NCBI RefSeq assembly: GCF_004208415.1
Contig: NZ_CP035758.1
Coordinates: 9,796,001-9,860,000 of the forward strand
Source: Ktedonosporobacter rubrisoli
GTDB taxonomy: Bacteria; Chloroflexota; Ktedonobacteria; Ktedonobacterales; Ktedonobacteraceae
Length of the DNA: 64,000 nt
Direction of reading: 5' to 3'
Numbering within the stretch: the stretch's first letter is position 1; each line of letters begins with the position of its first letter. Of the stretch, positions 36,720 through 46,345 are shown in pieces. Under the pieces are notes generated by a model. It did no database searches. It was not told where the DNA came from and saw only the letters and a list, made by a program, of their open reading frames with translations. Both the position numbers and the translations under genes were made by a program.

Positions 36720-37925
36720 TCAAGCAAGAAAGTAAGCAATGAGCCCGAGAAGCATAAGCATGGTACCCAGGCCCAGCCCGGTTGTAGTCAGTCCCAGATC
36801 TCCAACATAGCCAATGAGCGGGTTGAAGGCCATTCCGGCAAGCGCGCCTAGAAATGATAAGACGGAAAGTGTTGTTGCGCGCGATCCATCCTTGATATGT
36901 CTGTTTAGGATATCGCTAATAATAGTTGATCGCCAGGCTGAACCGACAATGATAGCCATGATCAAAAGAACTGTTGGAAGCGGATCGCGGGTTGCGGCAA
37001 GGGCTATATAGCCAACGCCAGGAATAAGGCACGAGAGCGCCAGGGCCATGCGTGTGCCCGGAACTTTCTTGGCGGCGGGCGTAGTGAGCACTACAAGCAT
37101 GCTCAAACCAACGGCAGCGGCTGTAAGCGGACCAAACCAGAGGACGGCAATTCCTGCTTGCGCGAAATAGGGCTGGTTGTACCAGTAGATAGCATTAACT
37201 AGCGTGAATGCTGCGCTTTGCACTAGGCTAAGGCTAACTAATGCGGGATACCTACGTATTAATTGTAAGGCCGAGCGCAGAAATTCTACTGTGCTCAACG
37301 GCGCCAGACCATTCTGAGAGGCAAGCTGTGCATGTCTGGGTACTGACTGAAGGCGCAAGATGGCCACAAACGCCAGGCCCAGAGGAATGAGCGTAATGAT
37401 AAAAGGTAGCGCTGGATCGTGTGTGCCGAAAAAACTGCCAGTAGCCAGTCCGGCAAAGAAACCGACATTCCTTGCGGCGTTGAGCAGAGCAAAGGCCGCT
37501 GGGCTGAGCTCGGCACTACGCTCCTGCGGCAGGCTTTCATAAATGAGAGCATCTTCGCAGCCGGAGAGGCAGGCAAGATTCAGGCCGAAAAGGGCAGAGG
37601 CTAAGGCGAAGGGCCAGAAGCCGCGCGTGATGATGAATAATAGCAAACTGGCAAGATTGCTGGCATAGCCCAGCAGCAGCGTGGGCCGATAGCCCAGACG
37701 GTCGGCAAAGATCCCGCTGGGAATTTCAAAGAGCCAGGCGGCTATGGAGATAATCGCTTCAAGCGCAAACATTTCTGTGAAATTCAAGCCGCGCAGGGTT
37801 TCGTACTGTACCATCACAGTACTATAAAACATAGTATTGGCAAGCAGGCTGGCGATGAAAAGCCAGCGCACATTGCGAATGGATAAAAGTTCTCGATAGG
37901 CTTTGAAGTGCGTGGACAAATGCAT
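36720..37925 (-). CDS. MFS transporter
   Basis: The 401-aa protein has about twelve hydrophobic helices and the MFS loop GIFADRLGYRPTLLLG between TM2 and TM3 (a G-x3-D-R-x-G-x-R/K pattern). Other features are TM1 WLFIASLLANTMFYSTVMV and a basic loop near RRYPALVSL. It belongs to the uncharacterised exporter-like group; the substrate is unknown. The ATG at 37925 is chosen because AGGAGGG lies about 9 nt upstream on the minus strand; the open frame extends 15 codons further without a ribosome-binding site. It is transcribed divergently from the rseP-like gene with a 521-bp gap containing no recognised gene. Confidence 0.85.
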   Translation of the reverse strand: MHLSTHFKAYRELLSIRNVRWLFIASLLANTMFYSTVMVQYETLRGLNFTEMFALEAIISIAAWLFEIPSGIFADRLGYRPTLLLGYASNLASLLLFIITRGFWPFALASALFGLNLACLSGCEDALIYESLPQERSAELSPAAFALLNAARNVGFFAGLATGSFFGTHDPALPFIITLIPLGLAFVAILRLQSVPRHAQLASQNGLAPLSTVEFLRSALQLIRRYPALVSLSLVQSAAFTLVNAIYWYNQPYFAQAGIAVLWFGPLTAAAVGLSMLVVLTTPAAKKVPGTRMALALSCLIPGVGYIALAATRDPLPTVLLIMAIIVGSAWRSTIISDILNRHIKDGSRATTLSVLSFLGALAGMAFNPLIGYVGDLGLTTTGLGLGTMLMLLGLIAYFLA

Positions 37926-38446
37926 AGAACATAACCCTCCTGAAGTAATGCCAAAGGGAAAAACTGACACACAGAAAGTTATGTTCCGGGCGGGGCACGT
38001 GCCTTAGCCAGGTATGAAGATTGTTAGTTTGGGTGTGGTTGTATCTGAATGCGTCTCATGCGAGATGTATTTTTCCGTAATCTATAACGTATAAGCTTAT
38101 AGTAAACTATGCACCAATTTCAGCCCGGCGTCAAGCCTGACCTGGCCGGATATGCGGTCGGGCTAAAACTCTAGCTTGGCAAGAGCAGGCTAATGCAGGC
38201 ATAATAATAGTACTAACATCGCGATGTATAAAAGATTGTTTTAAGATTCTCAAGTATACTTATGTATCTGAGCTGAGTTGCTGATCAGGAGAGACAATGC
38301 TGGACTCCTCATCCTGCCATTGTGGGAACGGAGCACCCTTTGCGCAGAACTGACAAATTTGTTGGCGAATACATATCAAGGCGTATCGAGATCGTCATCC
38401 ATTTTAAGAACCCCTGAAAAGAGAGTAATAAGGAGATCCGTTTTTA

Positions 38447-39625
38447 ATGAATTACTGGTATATATTGGCAGTTATCCCGGTTTTTGGCCTGCTGGTGCTG
38501 GTCCATGAGCTTGGGCATTTTCTGGCTGCGAAATGGTCAGGAATTCGCGTTGAGGAGTTCGGGCTGGGATTTCCACCACGCATCGTCGGTATTCGCAGGC
38601 GTGCGAACAAAGGCTGGGAGGTTATCTGGCTCAACAAGATCTATGAGGAAGAGAGCCCCTTTGACGCTCCGGCTCCCCGCAATACTATCTATTCTCTGAA
38701 CCTGCTACCGATAGGTGGTTTCGTACGCATGACAGGCGAGGATGGGAGCACGGTAGACGAATATGGTAATCATGATCCGCAAAGCTTCACGGCAAAATCT
38801 GCGGGCAAGCGCTTTATAACCCTTGCGGCCGGCGTGGTGATGAACTTTTTGCTGGCCATCGTCCTGTTTTCGATAGCCTATGGACCGGGAGTAGGGCAGC
38901 CCGATTATCCGGCCCAGGTTGCCTCTGTTGTTCCGAACTCCCCGGCTGCTCAGGCTGGATTGCGTCCGGGAGATAAAATCCTGGCGATAAACGATAAGCC
39001 TGTGCAGTATATGTCTGAAATATCCCTGGCTGTACAAGGCGTGGTGAGTACCAATCACGATAAGGCACCCTCAGCTACCGTGCCAATCAAGCTGACCGTG
39101 CGCCACCCTGATAGCACGGCTCCGGTAACCATGCAGGTCAATGCACGGCTTCATCCACCCCAGGGTCAAGGAGCACTCGGCTTTAGCTCGGTGAGTCAGC
39201 GCGTCTATGTCACGGTTCCTCTCTGGCAAGCGCCGCTCAAGGGCATATCCTATACATTTAATGTGACGGGTCAGCTCATTCAGGGCCTGGTGCAGATGGT
39301 TACCGGACAGGTGCAAGTGCAGGTTGCCGGCCCCGTAGGGATTGCCAAGTATACAGGTCAGGCGGCCCAGATGGTCACAGAGATTGGCTGGTGGCCGATC
39401 CTTAGCCTTACAGGGCTCTTAAGTTTGAACCTGGCTGTGGTCAATAGCCTGCCCTTCCCTGCTTTGGATGGTGGGCGCATCTTTCTGATCCTGATCGAGC
39501 TCTTACGCGGTGGCAAGCGTATCAAGCCAGAACGAGAAGCAATCATTAACTTTGTGGGTATGGCTGTCTTGCTGGCTTTAATGTTTATCATCACCTTGAG
39601 CGATGTCTGGCACTGGCAGAGCTAA
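38447..39625 (+). CDS. rseP: RseP-type intramembrane zinc metalloprotease (M50) with PDZ domain
   Basis: The 392-aa protein has the zinc motif LVLVHELGHFLAAKWSG at residues 17-33 in TM1. A PDZ domain is in the middle (about 165-250; VASVVPNSPAAQAGLRPGDKI) and the second metal-ligand motif LPFPALDGGRIFLI is near residue 335. The protein has about four membrane segments. Members cleave anti-sigma factors or signal-peptide remnants inside the membrane. In many bacteria the gene follows dxr/ispC; here it is alone. AAGGAG lies 9 nt before the ATG. No anti-sigma factor is encoded in the window. Confidence 0.93.
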   Translation: MNYWYILAVIPVFGLLVLVHELGHFLAAKWSGIRVEEFGLGFPPRIVGIRRRANKGWEVIWLNKIYEEESPFDAPAPRNTIYSLNLLPIGGFVRMTGEDGSTVDEYGNHDPQSFTAKSAGKRFITLAAGVVMNFLLAIVLFSIAYGPGVGQPDYPAQVASVVPNSPAAQAGLRPGDKILAINDKPVQYMSEISLAVQGVVSTNHDKAPSATVPIKLTVRHPDSTAPVTMQVNARLHPPQGQGALGFSSVSQRVYVTVPLWQAPLKGISYTFNVTGQLIQGLVQMVTGQVQVQVAGPVGIAKYTGQAAQMVTEIGWWPILSLTGLLSLNLAVVNSLPFPALDGGRIFLILIELLRGGKRIKPEREAIINFVGMAVLLALMFIITLSDVWHWQS

Positions 39626-39859
39626 GCCCAAATGCACTCCCCCGAGTGCCGAGTTTTGTTGACGCAAAACCTGTATACTTGTGCTGAAAATTGGTATACT
39701 TGGTGGATTGAGTAGAAAGCAATTGGAGGTAGAGGCAGATCAGAGCCTTTTCTTTTGCCGGAAAGGGCTTGCGCGAGAAGCTGTGAGCCAGCTCTGATCG
39801 CCCTGGTTTGGACGCTGGCTCTCATGGGTCAGGCGTATCGAGCTTCGTTTCGGGAAAAG

Positions 39860-40618
39860 ATGATAAAATTACTGCTTGTAGATGATCATGGGCCGCTGCG
39901 CAAGGCACTGCGGGAAGGTTTGGAGGCAACAGGTGCCATTCAGGTGGTGGGTGAAGCCGCAACCGGGCGCGAAGCCGTGGGGCGTGCCCTAGAGCTTGAT
40001 ATGGATGTCATCTTGATGGATGTACAGCTGCAGGATCCCCAGGCCAGCCGCAGCGCCCTAAGCGGTGTGGGGGCGGCAGTCGCTATTCGCCGTGAGCGCC
40101 CGCGTATGCCGGTAGTGTTCTACTCTATTCAGGATGACGACGAGTATTATCGGGAGTTTCGCGCTTCTGGTATTCTTACCCATTATGCGTATGTGCGTAA
40201 GAGCAATTATTTATTGCCGAGCATGCTTGTACCATTGTTACGCGATGCGGTAAATGGGCGTAGCCTGGTTGATCCGGAAATCGAGGATAGGGTCCAGGAA
40301 GTGCGCGACCTGGATGAGCAGTCACCACGTGCTCTCCTGGAGCCTAATGAGTTGCGTGTGGCCGAACTGATGGCGCAAGGCATGACAAACGAACAGATTG
40401 CAGCGCGCTTAAACCTGCATGATAAGCGTGCCGTAAGTCGCACGAATGGACGTATCTATGCTTCCTGGGGGCTTAGTGAAAACGCCGTTGATGATAAGGT
40501 CGCGCGTGCGCGTGCCACCTTGATCTATAACCTCAACCGTATGATTATCTGGGATGAGAACGGCGTTGCGCTGGTGCAGGATCGGCGTGGAGAATGGGTT
40601 CCGCTCTATAGAGAATAA
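39860..40618 (+). CDS. LuxR/NarL-type response regulator
   Basis: From the ATG at 39860 the protein has 252 aa. The receiver domain (1-130) shows VDDH, phospho-acceptor Asp54 in VILMDVQLQD and the Lys of YVRKSN. The output domain begins LEPNELRVAELMAQGMTNEQ, a LuxR-like HTH, but continues into an unusual DKRAVSRTNGRIYASWGLSE and a 40-residue tail. The insert DPQASRSALSGVG after the Asp is longer than usual. The gene overlaps the next sensor-kinase gene by one base, so they are co-translated and form a system. An earlier in-frame ATG (39824) would add 12 residues. Confidence 0.85.
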   Translation: MIKLLLVDDHGPLRKALREGLEATGAIQVVGEAATGREAVGRALELDMDVILMDVQLQDPQASRSALSGVGAAVAIRRERPRMPVVFYSIQDDDEYYREFRASGILTHYAYVRKSNYLLPSMLVPLLRDAVNGRSLVDPEIEDRVQEVRDLDEQSPRALLEPNELRVAELMAQGMTNEQIAARLNLHDKRAVSRTNGRIYASWGLSENAVDDKVARARATLIYNLNRMIIWDENGVALVQDRRGEWVPLYRE

Positions 40619-43011
40619 TGCATATGGCCCTGGGTATACTACTTGAAGCTGAACACTTGTTGCAGACGCTAGCTCTGGCACTATCCATATTTAATCTTGT
40701 AGCATTTCTCTGGCTGGCCTGTACTGTATGGCTTAATGGCGATCGTCAGAGCATGATTGCGCGGGTTGGTGTGGTCGGTCTGAGCCTGGCTGCCCTCTGC
40801 TTTTTTATCCATGCTCTGCTCATTGCCAGCCCATTGGTGCAAGGACCAGTGCCGGTCGGGCTGAATTTCTTATGGCACCTCATCTGGCTGCCAGGATTAG
40901 GTGCTCCCTATATCTGGTTTGCCATCGGTTTGCACTATGCCTCTCTGATTAACGAAGACTGGCGGCGACGACGGCCCTTATTGCTCGTCTGCAGCGGTTT
41001 GCTGGGTTGTGCCGTCCTATTGCTCCTGATCCTCAATCAGCCAACCATTACATTTATGGGTACAATCCATCTGCTGGCCTATAATATTGTGCCGGGAGAT
41101 ACCAGGGTGGGTGTATTTTCCCCGCTTGTGCTCTTGCCAGTGTTGTTCCTGGTCTATCTAACCTTTTGCGCAATTGGGCCCTGGTTTACGCCCGGAAGGG
41201 TTGGCCGTCTTCTGCGCTTTCTCTGGCGTGCCTTTACGGGGCGCAAGGGGAATAACTCGCTACGCCAGGGGCTTGTTGATGCCTTCTGGGATGACCAGAC
41301 AAAAGTAGAGCTGTTGGAGGAACCCGTGCTTTCCTGGCATCTGGCACGCCCCGGGCTGCTCTTTGCCGCTATCTTGATGGCCGGTGTGACGACGAGCCTG
41401 GGAATCTTAGGGGTCTGGTCAATGATCAACTGGCTCAAACAAGGGCAACCAGCTCCCAAACTTCCACCACCGGCTCTGCTAGATCTTATCCCACTTAATC
41501 TCATGCTCCTTGATTTATTTGCGATCGGGGCTGTGGCCGTCATCACTCTGCTGATTGGCTACTCGGTGGTGCGACATGGCATTCTGATAGAGCGGCCGCT
41601 GGCCAGGCGTGGCTTTTTTGAGCAATGGCGCGGTATCGTTATTGTGGCAACGGCTATTGCCGTTCTTATCGCGACGATTGAGTACTTTACGCATAGCAGT
41701 CTGTTGGGTCTCTTGCTTATCACCTGCGTGGCAACTGGTACCTATGCCCTCTTTACCTGGAGTAGCTATACGGCCCATGATCGTTATATTGGCTTGCTCG
41801 GCCCTTTTCTTAGTAGCACAAACCTGCGCCATTGGCTAAATACCGATCTGCAGAAGACCGAGCAAAATATGGAAGATCTTTTCTTCCACCTATGCCAGGA
41901 TGTGCTTGAGGTACAGTGCGCCCGCTTGATAGTTATGGCTGGTCCTGTGCGACGCAGCTTTAATTATCGCTGGCCGATCTCCGCCGAACAGCAAGATGAG
42001 CTACATAGACGGGATGAGCGCTCAAGCGCTGCGGCTTTGAGCTCAAGGGCAATGCCTGGGACACACGAGTATGCTACACTCGCGGAGGCGCCGGGCGTAA
42101 ATGCCCATCGTATGCAAATGACCCTGGCGGGCCGGACCATCATTTGCTGGGTTTTGCCGATTTACGACGAATTGGGCCTGGTGGCTAAGTTCTATCTGGG
42201 GCCGCGCCAGGATGGAGCCGGTTTTACCGATGAAGATATGGAATTGGCGCATGCCTGCGGGCAGCGTATTCTCGATACTTTGCGCGACCATGAAGCAATG
42301 CTGGCGGTAGCTGGATTGCTGAGGCGGCGCATAATTGATGTGAAGCTGCTGGGAGCTCAGCAGAGGCGTGTACTGCATGATGAAATTTTGCCACAGATGC
42401 ATTTAGCACTTCTACGCCTGGAAACTTTGCGTCCCTTTGTCAGTCAGAAGCAGGCGCTGGCGAAGAATACTCAGCCAGCCCCTGTGCTCGATGAGGCGAT
42501 AGGCATTATTAGCGATGCACATCGGCGCCTGGCTACCATGATGCGCACAACAGTACCAAGCGCGCCGCACCGCCTGGAGCGCGATGGCATGATGCGCGCG
42601 ATTCAAACAATGATTGAGCAGGATTTTCAGCAGGCCTTTGATGAGGTCGAGTGGCAGGTATCCGAGGAGACAGCAGTGCGCATCGATGAGGCTGTTCCTC
42701 CTGCTATTGCCGAGTTGATCTTTGCCGCCGTCCAGGAAGCCTTACGCAATGCTGCGCGGCATGCGCGTGGCTCAGATGTACATCGCCGTCTACGGCTTAC
42801 CCTTAAGGCCTCCTTTGATCCACATCTAGAGGTAATCGTGATAGACGATGGTGTGGGCATTTCTGCGAGCAGCTCAACCAGCGGCACTGGAGGTGGATTA
42901 TTAACGCATAGCGCTCTGCTGGCCATTGCTGGTGGTAGCCTGACTATGAAAAGCGCACCTAATGAAGGTGTGACAGTTCGAATTATGCTTCCTTGCGAAG
43001 CTCTCCGCTAA
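40618..43011 (+). CDS. Sensor histidine kinase with multi-TM N-terminus and GAF-like domain
   Basis: The 797-aa protein begins with about nine hydrophobic segments (residues 10-390). A GAF-like region follows (about 415-560; LFFHLCQDVLEVQCARLIVM). The kinase has acceptor His in RRVLHDEILPQMHLALLRLE (about residue 586), N-box EALRNAARHARG and DDGVGISASS with a G-rich closing loop. It belongs to the HisKA_3-type kinases. Its ATG starts on the last base of the response-regulator stop codon (TAATG), so translation is coupled. The ligand is unknown. Regulator-before-kinase order is less common than the reverse in this class. Confidence 0.9.
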   Translation: MHMALGILLEAEHLLQTLALALSIFNLVAFLWLACTVWLNGDRQSMIARVGVVGLSLAALCFFIHALLIASPLVQGPVPVGLNFLWHLIWLPGLGAPYIWFAIGLHYASLINEDWRRRRPLLLVCSGLLGCAVLLLLILNQPTITFMGTIHLLAYNIVPGDTRVGVFSPLVLLPVLFLVYLTFCAIGPWFTPGRVGRLLRFLWRAFTGRKGNNSLRQGLVDAFWDDQTKVELLEEPVLSWHLARPGLLFAAILMAGVTTSLGILGVWSMINWLKQGQPAPKLPPPALLDLIPLNLMLLDLFAIGAVAVITLLIGYSVVRHGILIERPLARRGFFEQWRGIVIVATAIAVLIATIEYFTHSSLLGLLLITCVATGTYALFTWSSYTAHDRYIGLLGPFLSSTNLRHWLNTDLQKTEQNMEDLFFHLCQDVLEVQCARLIVMAGPVRRSFNYRWPISAEQQDELHRRDERSSAAALSSRAMPGTHEYATLAEAPGVNAHRMQMTLAGRTIICWVLPIYDELGLVAKFYLGPRQDGAGFTDEDMELAHACGQRILDTLRDHEAMLAVAGLLRRRIIDVKLLGAQQRRVLHDEILPQMHLALLRLETLRPFVSQKQALAKNTQPAPVLDEAIGIISDAHRRLATMMRTTVPSAPHRLERDGMMRAIQTMIEQDFQQAFDEVEWQVSEETAVRIDEAVPPAIAELIFAAVQEALRNAARHARGSDVHRRLRLTLKASFDPHLEVIVIDDGVGISASSSTSGTGGGLLTHSALLAIAGGSLTMKSAPNEGVTVRIMLPCEALR

Positions 43012-43252
43012 GCCCTATTTCATGTGCCTACTCACTATTTGCTCCATAGGTGGGCTCTCTGGCCCTAGCCCTATACTTTATCTATACTTCTACATGAAGG
43101 GAGCCATGTAAATAGCACAATGTGCTGATAAGTTGTACTAAATGGATCGGGGGCTGTTTATTTGGCTTGATTGTTGTAGGGGCAACCCGTAAAGAACGGG
43201 GAGAGCATATTGTCGATATTGCTATAGTATGAGGCAGGAGGAAGAAGAACTT

Positions 43253-44152
43253 ATGATACTGATTACTGGAGCGACGGGCTATGTTGGCAGCCATCTTGCA
43301 CAACGTCTTGCCGAAACTGGGGAGCGGCCGCGTTGCCTGGTGCGCGATCTAGATAAGTCCGCACGGGTTCTACCTGTAGAGAAGTTAGAGATCGTGCAGG
43401 GCGATACAACGCGCATTGATTCCTTAGAACCTGCTGTCAAGGGCATTGATACCATTGTGCATTGCGCATTTATTACTGCCGATCGCAAGCAATTAGGGCC
43501 AGATTTTTATGATGCTACCAACGTACAAGGCACAGCCAATCTTGTGCAAGTTGCGCAGGCTGCTGGCGTAAAACGTGTTATCGAGATCGGTGGTCTGGGC
43601 ACAAAACCTGATAGGCCAGGAAGCTATATGCAGGGACGCTATGCGGCCGAGTTGCTGCTCAGCCAGAGTACCTTGGAATGGACAATAATTCGGCCTTCGG
43701 TTCTTTTCGGGAAGGATGCGCCCTTTATCAAAGGTTTGGTAGAGCTTATTCGTAGCGCCCCTGTCGTTCCGCTGATTGGTGGAGGAGGCATGAAATTTCA
43801 GCCTATCTATGTGGAGGATGTGGTTTCGGTCATCATAGAAGTGCTCAGGGAGCCAGAGCGCACTACCAACAAGATTTATACTATTGGTGGTCCCGCATAT
43901 TACACTTTTGCCCAAATTTTAGCTGAACTGCTCAAGGCAACCCACAAGCGCCGGCCCAGGGTCTATGCTCCTAAAGCGTTGGTGGGCCTGGCTGCAGCAT
44001 TAATGGAAGCAGTTCTACCTAATCCTCCACTTACCAAGGCAGCCATGACGCTTTTCACTTTCGATAATGTTACCGATCTCGATAGCGTCGAGCGAGATTT
44101 TGGCTTCAGGCCAATGTCGTTCAGTGCGTATCTCACTGCAAATGGTGTTTAG
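43253..44152 (+). CDS. NDUFA9-like NAD(P)-binding oxidoreductase (atypical extended SDR)
   Basis: The 299-aa protein has a Rossmann fold starting MILITGATGYVGSHLAQRL. It contains VVDGD-like VQGDTTRIDSL, the IHCAF loop, TNVQGTANLVQVAQAAGVKR, and IIRPSVLFGKDAPFI as in NDUFA9-type and NmrA/YbjT-like proteins. The Tyr-x3-Lys of classic SDRs is replaced by YMQGRYAAE, typical of this atypical group. It likely binds NAD(P) and may have a redox or assembly role. The ATG at 43253 fits AGGAGG (43236-43241) at 11 nt; an earlier ATG at 43229 would put that motif inside the gene. Confidence 0.85.
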   Translation: MILITGATGYVGSHLAQRLAETGERPRCLVRDLDKSARVLPVEKLEIVQGDTTRIDSLEPAVKGIDTIVHCAFITADRKQLGPDFYDATNVQGTANLVQVAQAAGVKRVIEIGGLGTKPDRPGSYMQGRYAAELLLSQSTLEWTIIRPSVLFGKDAPFIKGLVELIRSAPVVPLIGGGGMKFQPIYVEDVVSVIIEVLREPERTTNKIYTIGGPAYYTFAQILAELLKATHKRRPRVYAPKALVGLAAALMEAVLPNPPLTKAAMTLFTFDNVTDLDSVERDFGFRPMSFSAYLTANGV

Positions 44153-44299
44153 TAGGTTTTGGGAATTTGCTGTGCTATAATGAGGTAGTATAAGCGTATA
44201 TATTGTATCTGCTATAACTTCAATTTTCAAGAAGGCGCCATTACTGTGTCCACTGACTCGTAGATCGAGGCTACAAAGTGTGTGCGCCTGCTGTTAAAC

Positions 44300-44321
44300 T
44301 TTTTCGCTGAGAAGCGAAAAA
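44300..44321. terminator. Hairpin with GAGA tetraloop
   Basis: TTTTTCGCT (44300-44308), loop GAGA, AGCGAAAAA (44313-44321): a perfect 9-bp stem 148 bp after the NDUFA9-like gene and 62 bp before the cyclase gene. The stem itself is U-rich on both strands, so it can end transcription either way. Confidence 0.55.
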
Positions 44322-44382
44322 CCTTCATTCTGTCTGTTGTAAATTATGCTGTAATCCGCTATATGTAGATGGAGGGAGCCGC

Positions 44383-46320
44383 GTGACGCCATCGCCGGAT
44401 TGGGTATGGAGAATTAGCAGTGATCTACGTGCGGTTGGTGATGTTCTAATGCGCATCTCGCGCACGATGCATGAACATACCCATAAATTAGAAGTGGCTG
44501 TCGAGGGGAAATATGCTAGCGAAAGTAGTGATCCTCGGGTTCGCTTATTAAGTGAGGCGCTGCAGATCAGCCGCGTTGCTGATTTGGAATTGGGACGGCT
44601 GGATCAGTCGATTCAGCAAGCCGTCAAGAATATGCTGGTATCTAGCGGTGGCAGCGGTAAGCTACCTACCGTTGAAGCTGCTTTCGAGCGCGAGCGCGAA
44701 GCATTGAATACCAGTATCACGACCCTGCAGCAGCAGCGTGACGAACTGGGCATACTCTATGAGATTGCACGTACGCTCAATTCGACCCTTGAATTTGATG
44801 AAGTGCTACGCCTGGTAATGGACCGCGTGATTGAGTTCGTCAAGGCAGAGCGGGGTTTTATTGTTCTGATCGATCCTGCAACTGGAGAGCCGGAATTTAC
44901 GATTGCCCGCGATAACGAAGCTCGCACGCTGCCTAGAAGCGAATTTGCCACAGCCCAGATCAGTCGTGGCGTGCTCAAGCGCGTGATCAATTCGCGAGAG
45001 GCTGTCCTGGCCAATGATGCACAACTTGACGATGCCTTAAAAGCCCAGGCAAGTATCATGGCTTATGGTATTCGCTCGATTATGTGTGCTCCGCTTGTTG
45101 TGCGTGATAACTGCATTGGCGCGGTCTATGTCGATAGTCGTATCAATGCTAATCTGTTTGGCTCCAAGCACCGCGATCTTTTGCTCGCCTTTTGTAACCA
45201 GGCTGCTATTGCTATCGATAATGCGCGTCTCTTTGATGACCTGAATAAAGCGATCAGGCAGGTAAGGGACGACAAGCAATATATGGATAATATTTTCTCC
45301 TCTATCGCTAATGGGGTGATTACCACAGATTCAAGCGGGATAATTACCACGTTTAATAATGCTGCCAGTATGATTCTGGGCATAGATAAGGAAAAGGTGA
45401 TAGGTAAGCATTATGAGGAGGTATTTCAAGAACTGGCCCAGGTAGGTCTGGTTGAGCTTCTGAGCGAGGCCCTCGATCAGCGGGATCTGCATCTGAATAG
45501 TACCTTTGTGCCCAGCACGATTGCTTGTGAGCTTCCTACGCGTGGACCTGGCTTGTTTAACTTGAATTTCTATGTGTCTTCCTTGCGCGATACCCAGGGG
45601 AGCTATATCGGTACGGCCCTCGTCGTTGACGACCGCACCGAACTGAAGCGTGCAGAGGCGCGCGCCAAGCAAGTTCGGCGTATATTCGAGCGCTATGTGC
45701 ATCCCAACGTTGTGCAGCAGCTTATGAAAGATCCCATGGCCTTAAAGCTGGGAGGGGAGACAAAGGAAATCTCGGTAGTCTTTGCTGATATTCGGGGCTA
45801 TACACGCTTGAGCGAGAATATGCCGCCCGAGGAGGTCATGAATCTCATCAATCGCTACCATAAGATTATGTGCGAGGCGATCTGGGAAGAGGAGGGGACA
45901 CTGACAACCTTCCAGGGGGATGCGCTTATGGCTATCTTCAATGCCCCCTTGCTGCAGAAATTGCATGCTCTCCATGCCGTCCGTGCGGCCTGGAAGATGC
46001 GCATGGCTGTGCAGGAATATCAGCGTTCTCAGCCCCAGGAAACCCACGTCTCGTTTGGGATTGGGGTCAATACTGGTCTGGCTACAGTGGGCAATGTAGG
46101 ATCTCAGGAACGTATGCAGAACTATACGGCGATCGGTGACGTTGTGAATGTGGCCTCGCGCCTGCAGAATAATGTTTCGGATAATAATATTTTGCTCAAT
46201 GAGCCTACCTATTTGCAGGTATATCGCTACGTCCTGGTTGGGCAACCCTTTGAGCTAGAGGTCAAAAACAAAAGCGCACCTCTCACTGTGCGCTACTTGT
46301 GGGGCTTAGCCCAACCATAG
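44383..46320 (+). CDS. Class III adenylate/guanylate cyclase with GAF and PAS domains
   Basis: The 645-aa cytoplasmic protein carries a helical N-terminus, a GAF domain (about 125-285; EFDEVLRLVMDRVIEFVKAE and IRSIMCAPLVVRDNCIGAVY), a PAS domain (about 300-425; SIANGVITTDSSGIITTFNN) and a class III cyclase domain (about 455-640). Both metal-binding Asp are present (SVVFADIRGYTRLSEN and FQGDALMAIFNAP). IGDVVNVASRLQ carries the transition-state Asn region. It makes cAMP or cGMP; which base is used cannot be settled by eye. The GTG start follows GGAGGGAG at a good distance. The gene is solitary. Confidence 0.92.
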   Translation: MTPSPDWVWRISSDLRAVGDVLMRISRTMHEHTHKLEVAVEGKYASESSDPRVRLLSEALQISRVADLELGRLDQSIQQAVKNMLVSSGGSGKLPTVEAAFEREREALNTSITTLQQQRDELGILYEIARTLNSTLEFDEVLRLVMDRVIEFVKAERGFIVLIDPATGEPEFTIARDNEARTLPRSEFATAQISRGVLKRVINSREAVLANDAQLDDALKAQASIMAYGIRSIMCAPLVVRDNCIGAVYVDSRINANLFGSKHRDLLLAFCNQAAIAIDNARLFDDLNKAIRQVRDDKQYMDNIFSSIANGVITTDSSGIITTFNNAASMILGIDKEKVIGKHYEEVFQELAQVGLVELLSEALDQRDLHLNSTFVPSTIACELPTRGPGLFNLNFYVSSLRDTQGSYIGTALVVDDRTELKRAEARAKQVRRIFERYVHPNVVQQLMKDPMALKLGGETKEISVVFADIRGYTRLSENMPPEEVMNLINRYHKIMCEAIWEEEGTLTTFQGDALMAIFNAPLLQKLHALHAVRAAWKMRMAVQEYQRSQPQETHVSFGIGVNTGLATVGNVGSQERMQNYTAIGDVVNVASRLQNNVSDNNILLNEPTYLQVYRYVLVGQPFELEVKNKSAPLTVRYLWGLAQP

Positions 46321-46345
46321 GGCCAGGCGACCTACCAGATTTTTC

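Noticed and set aside
38278..38508. 76-codon frame before the rseP-like gene
   Set aside because: It overlaps the rseP start in another frame and has no supporting features.
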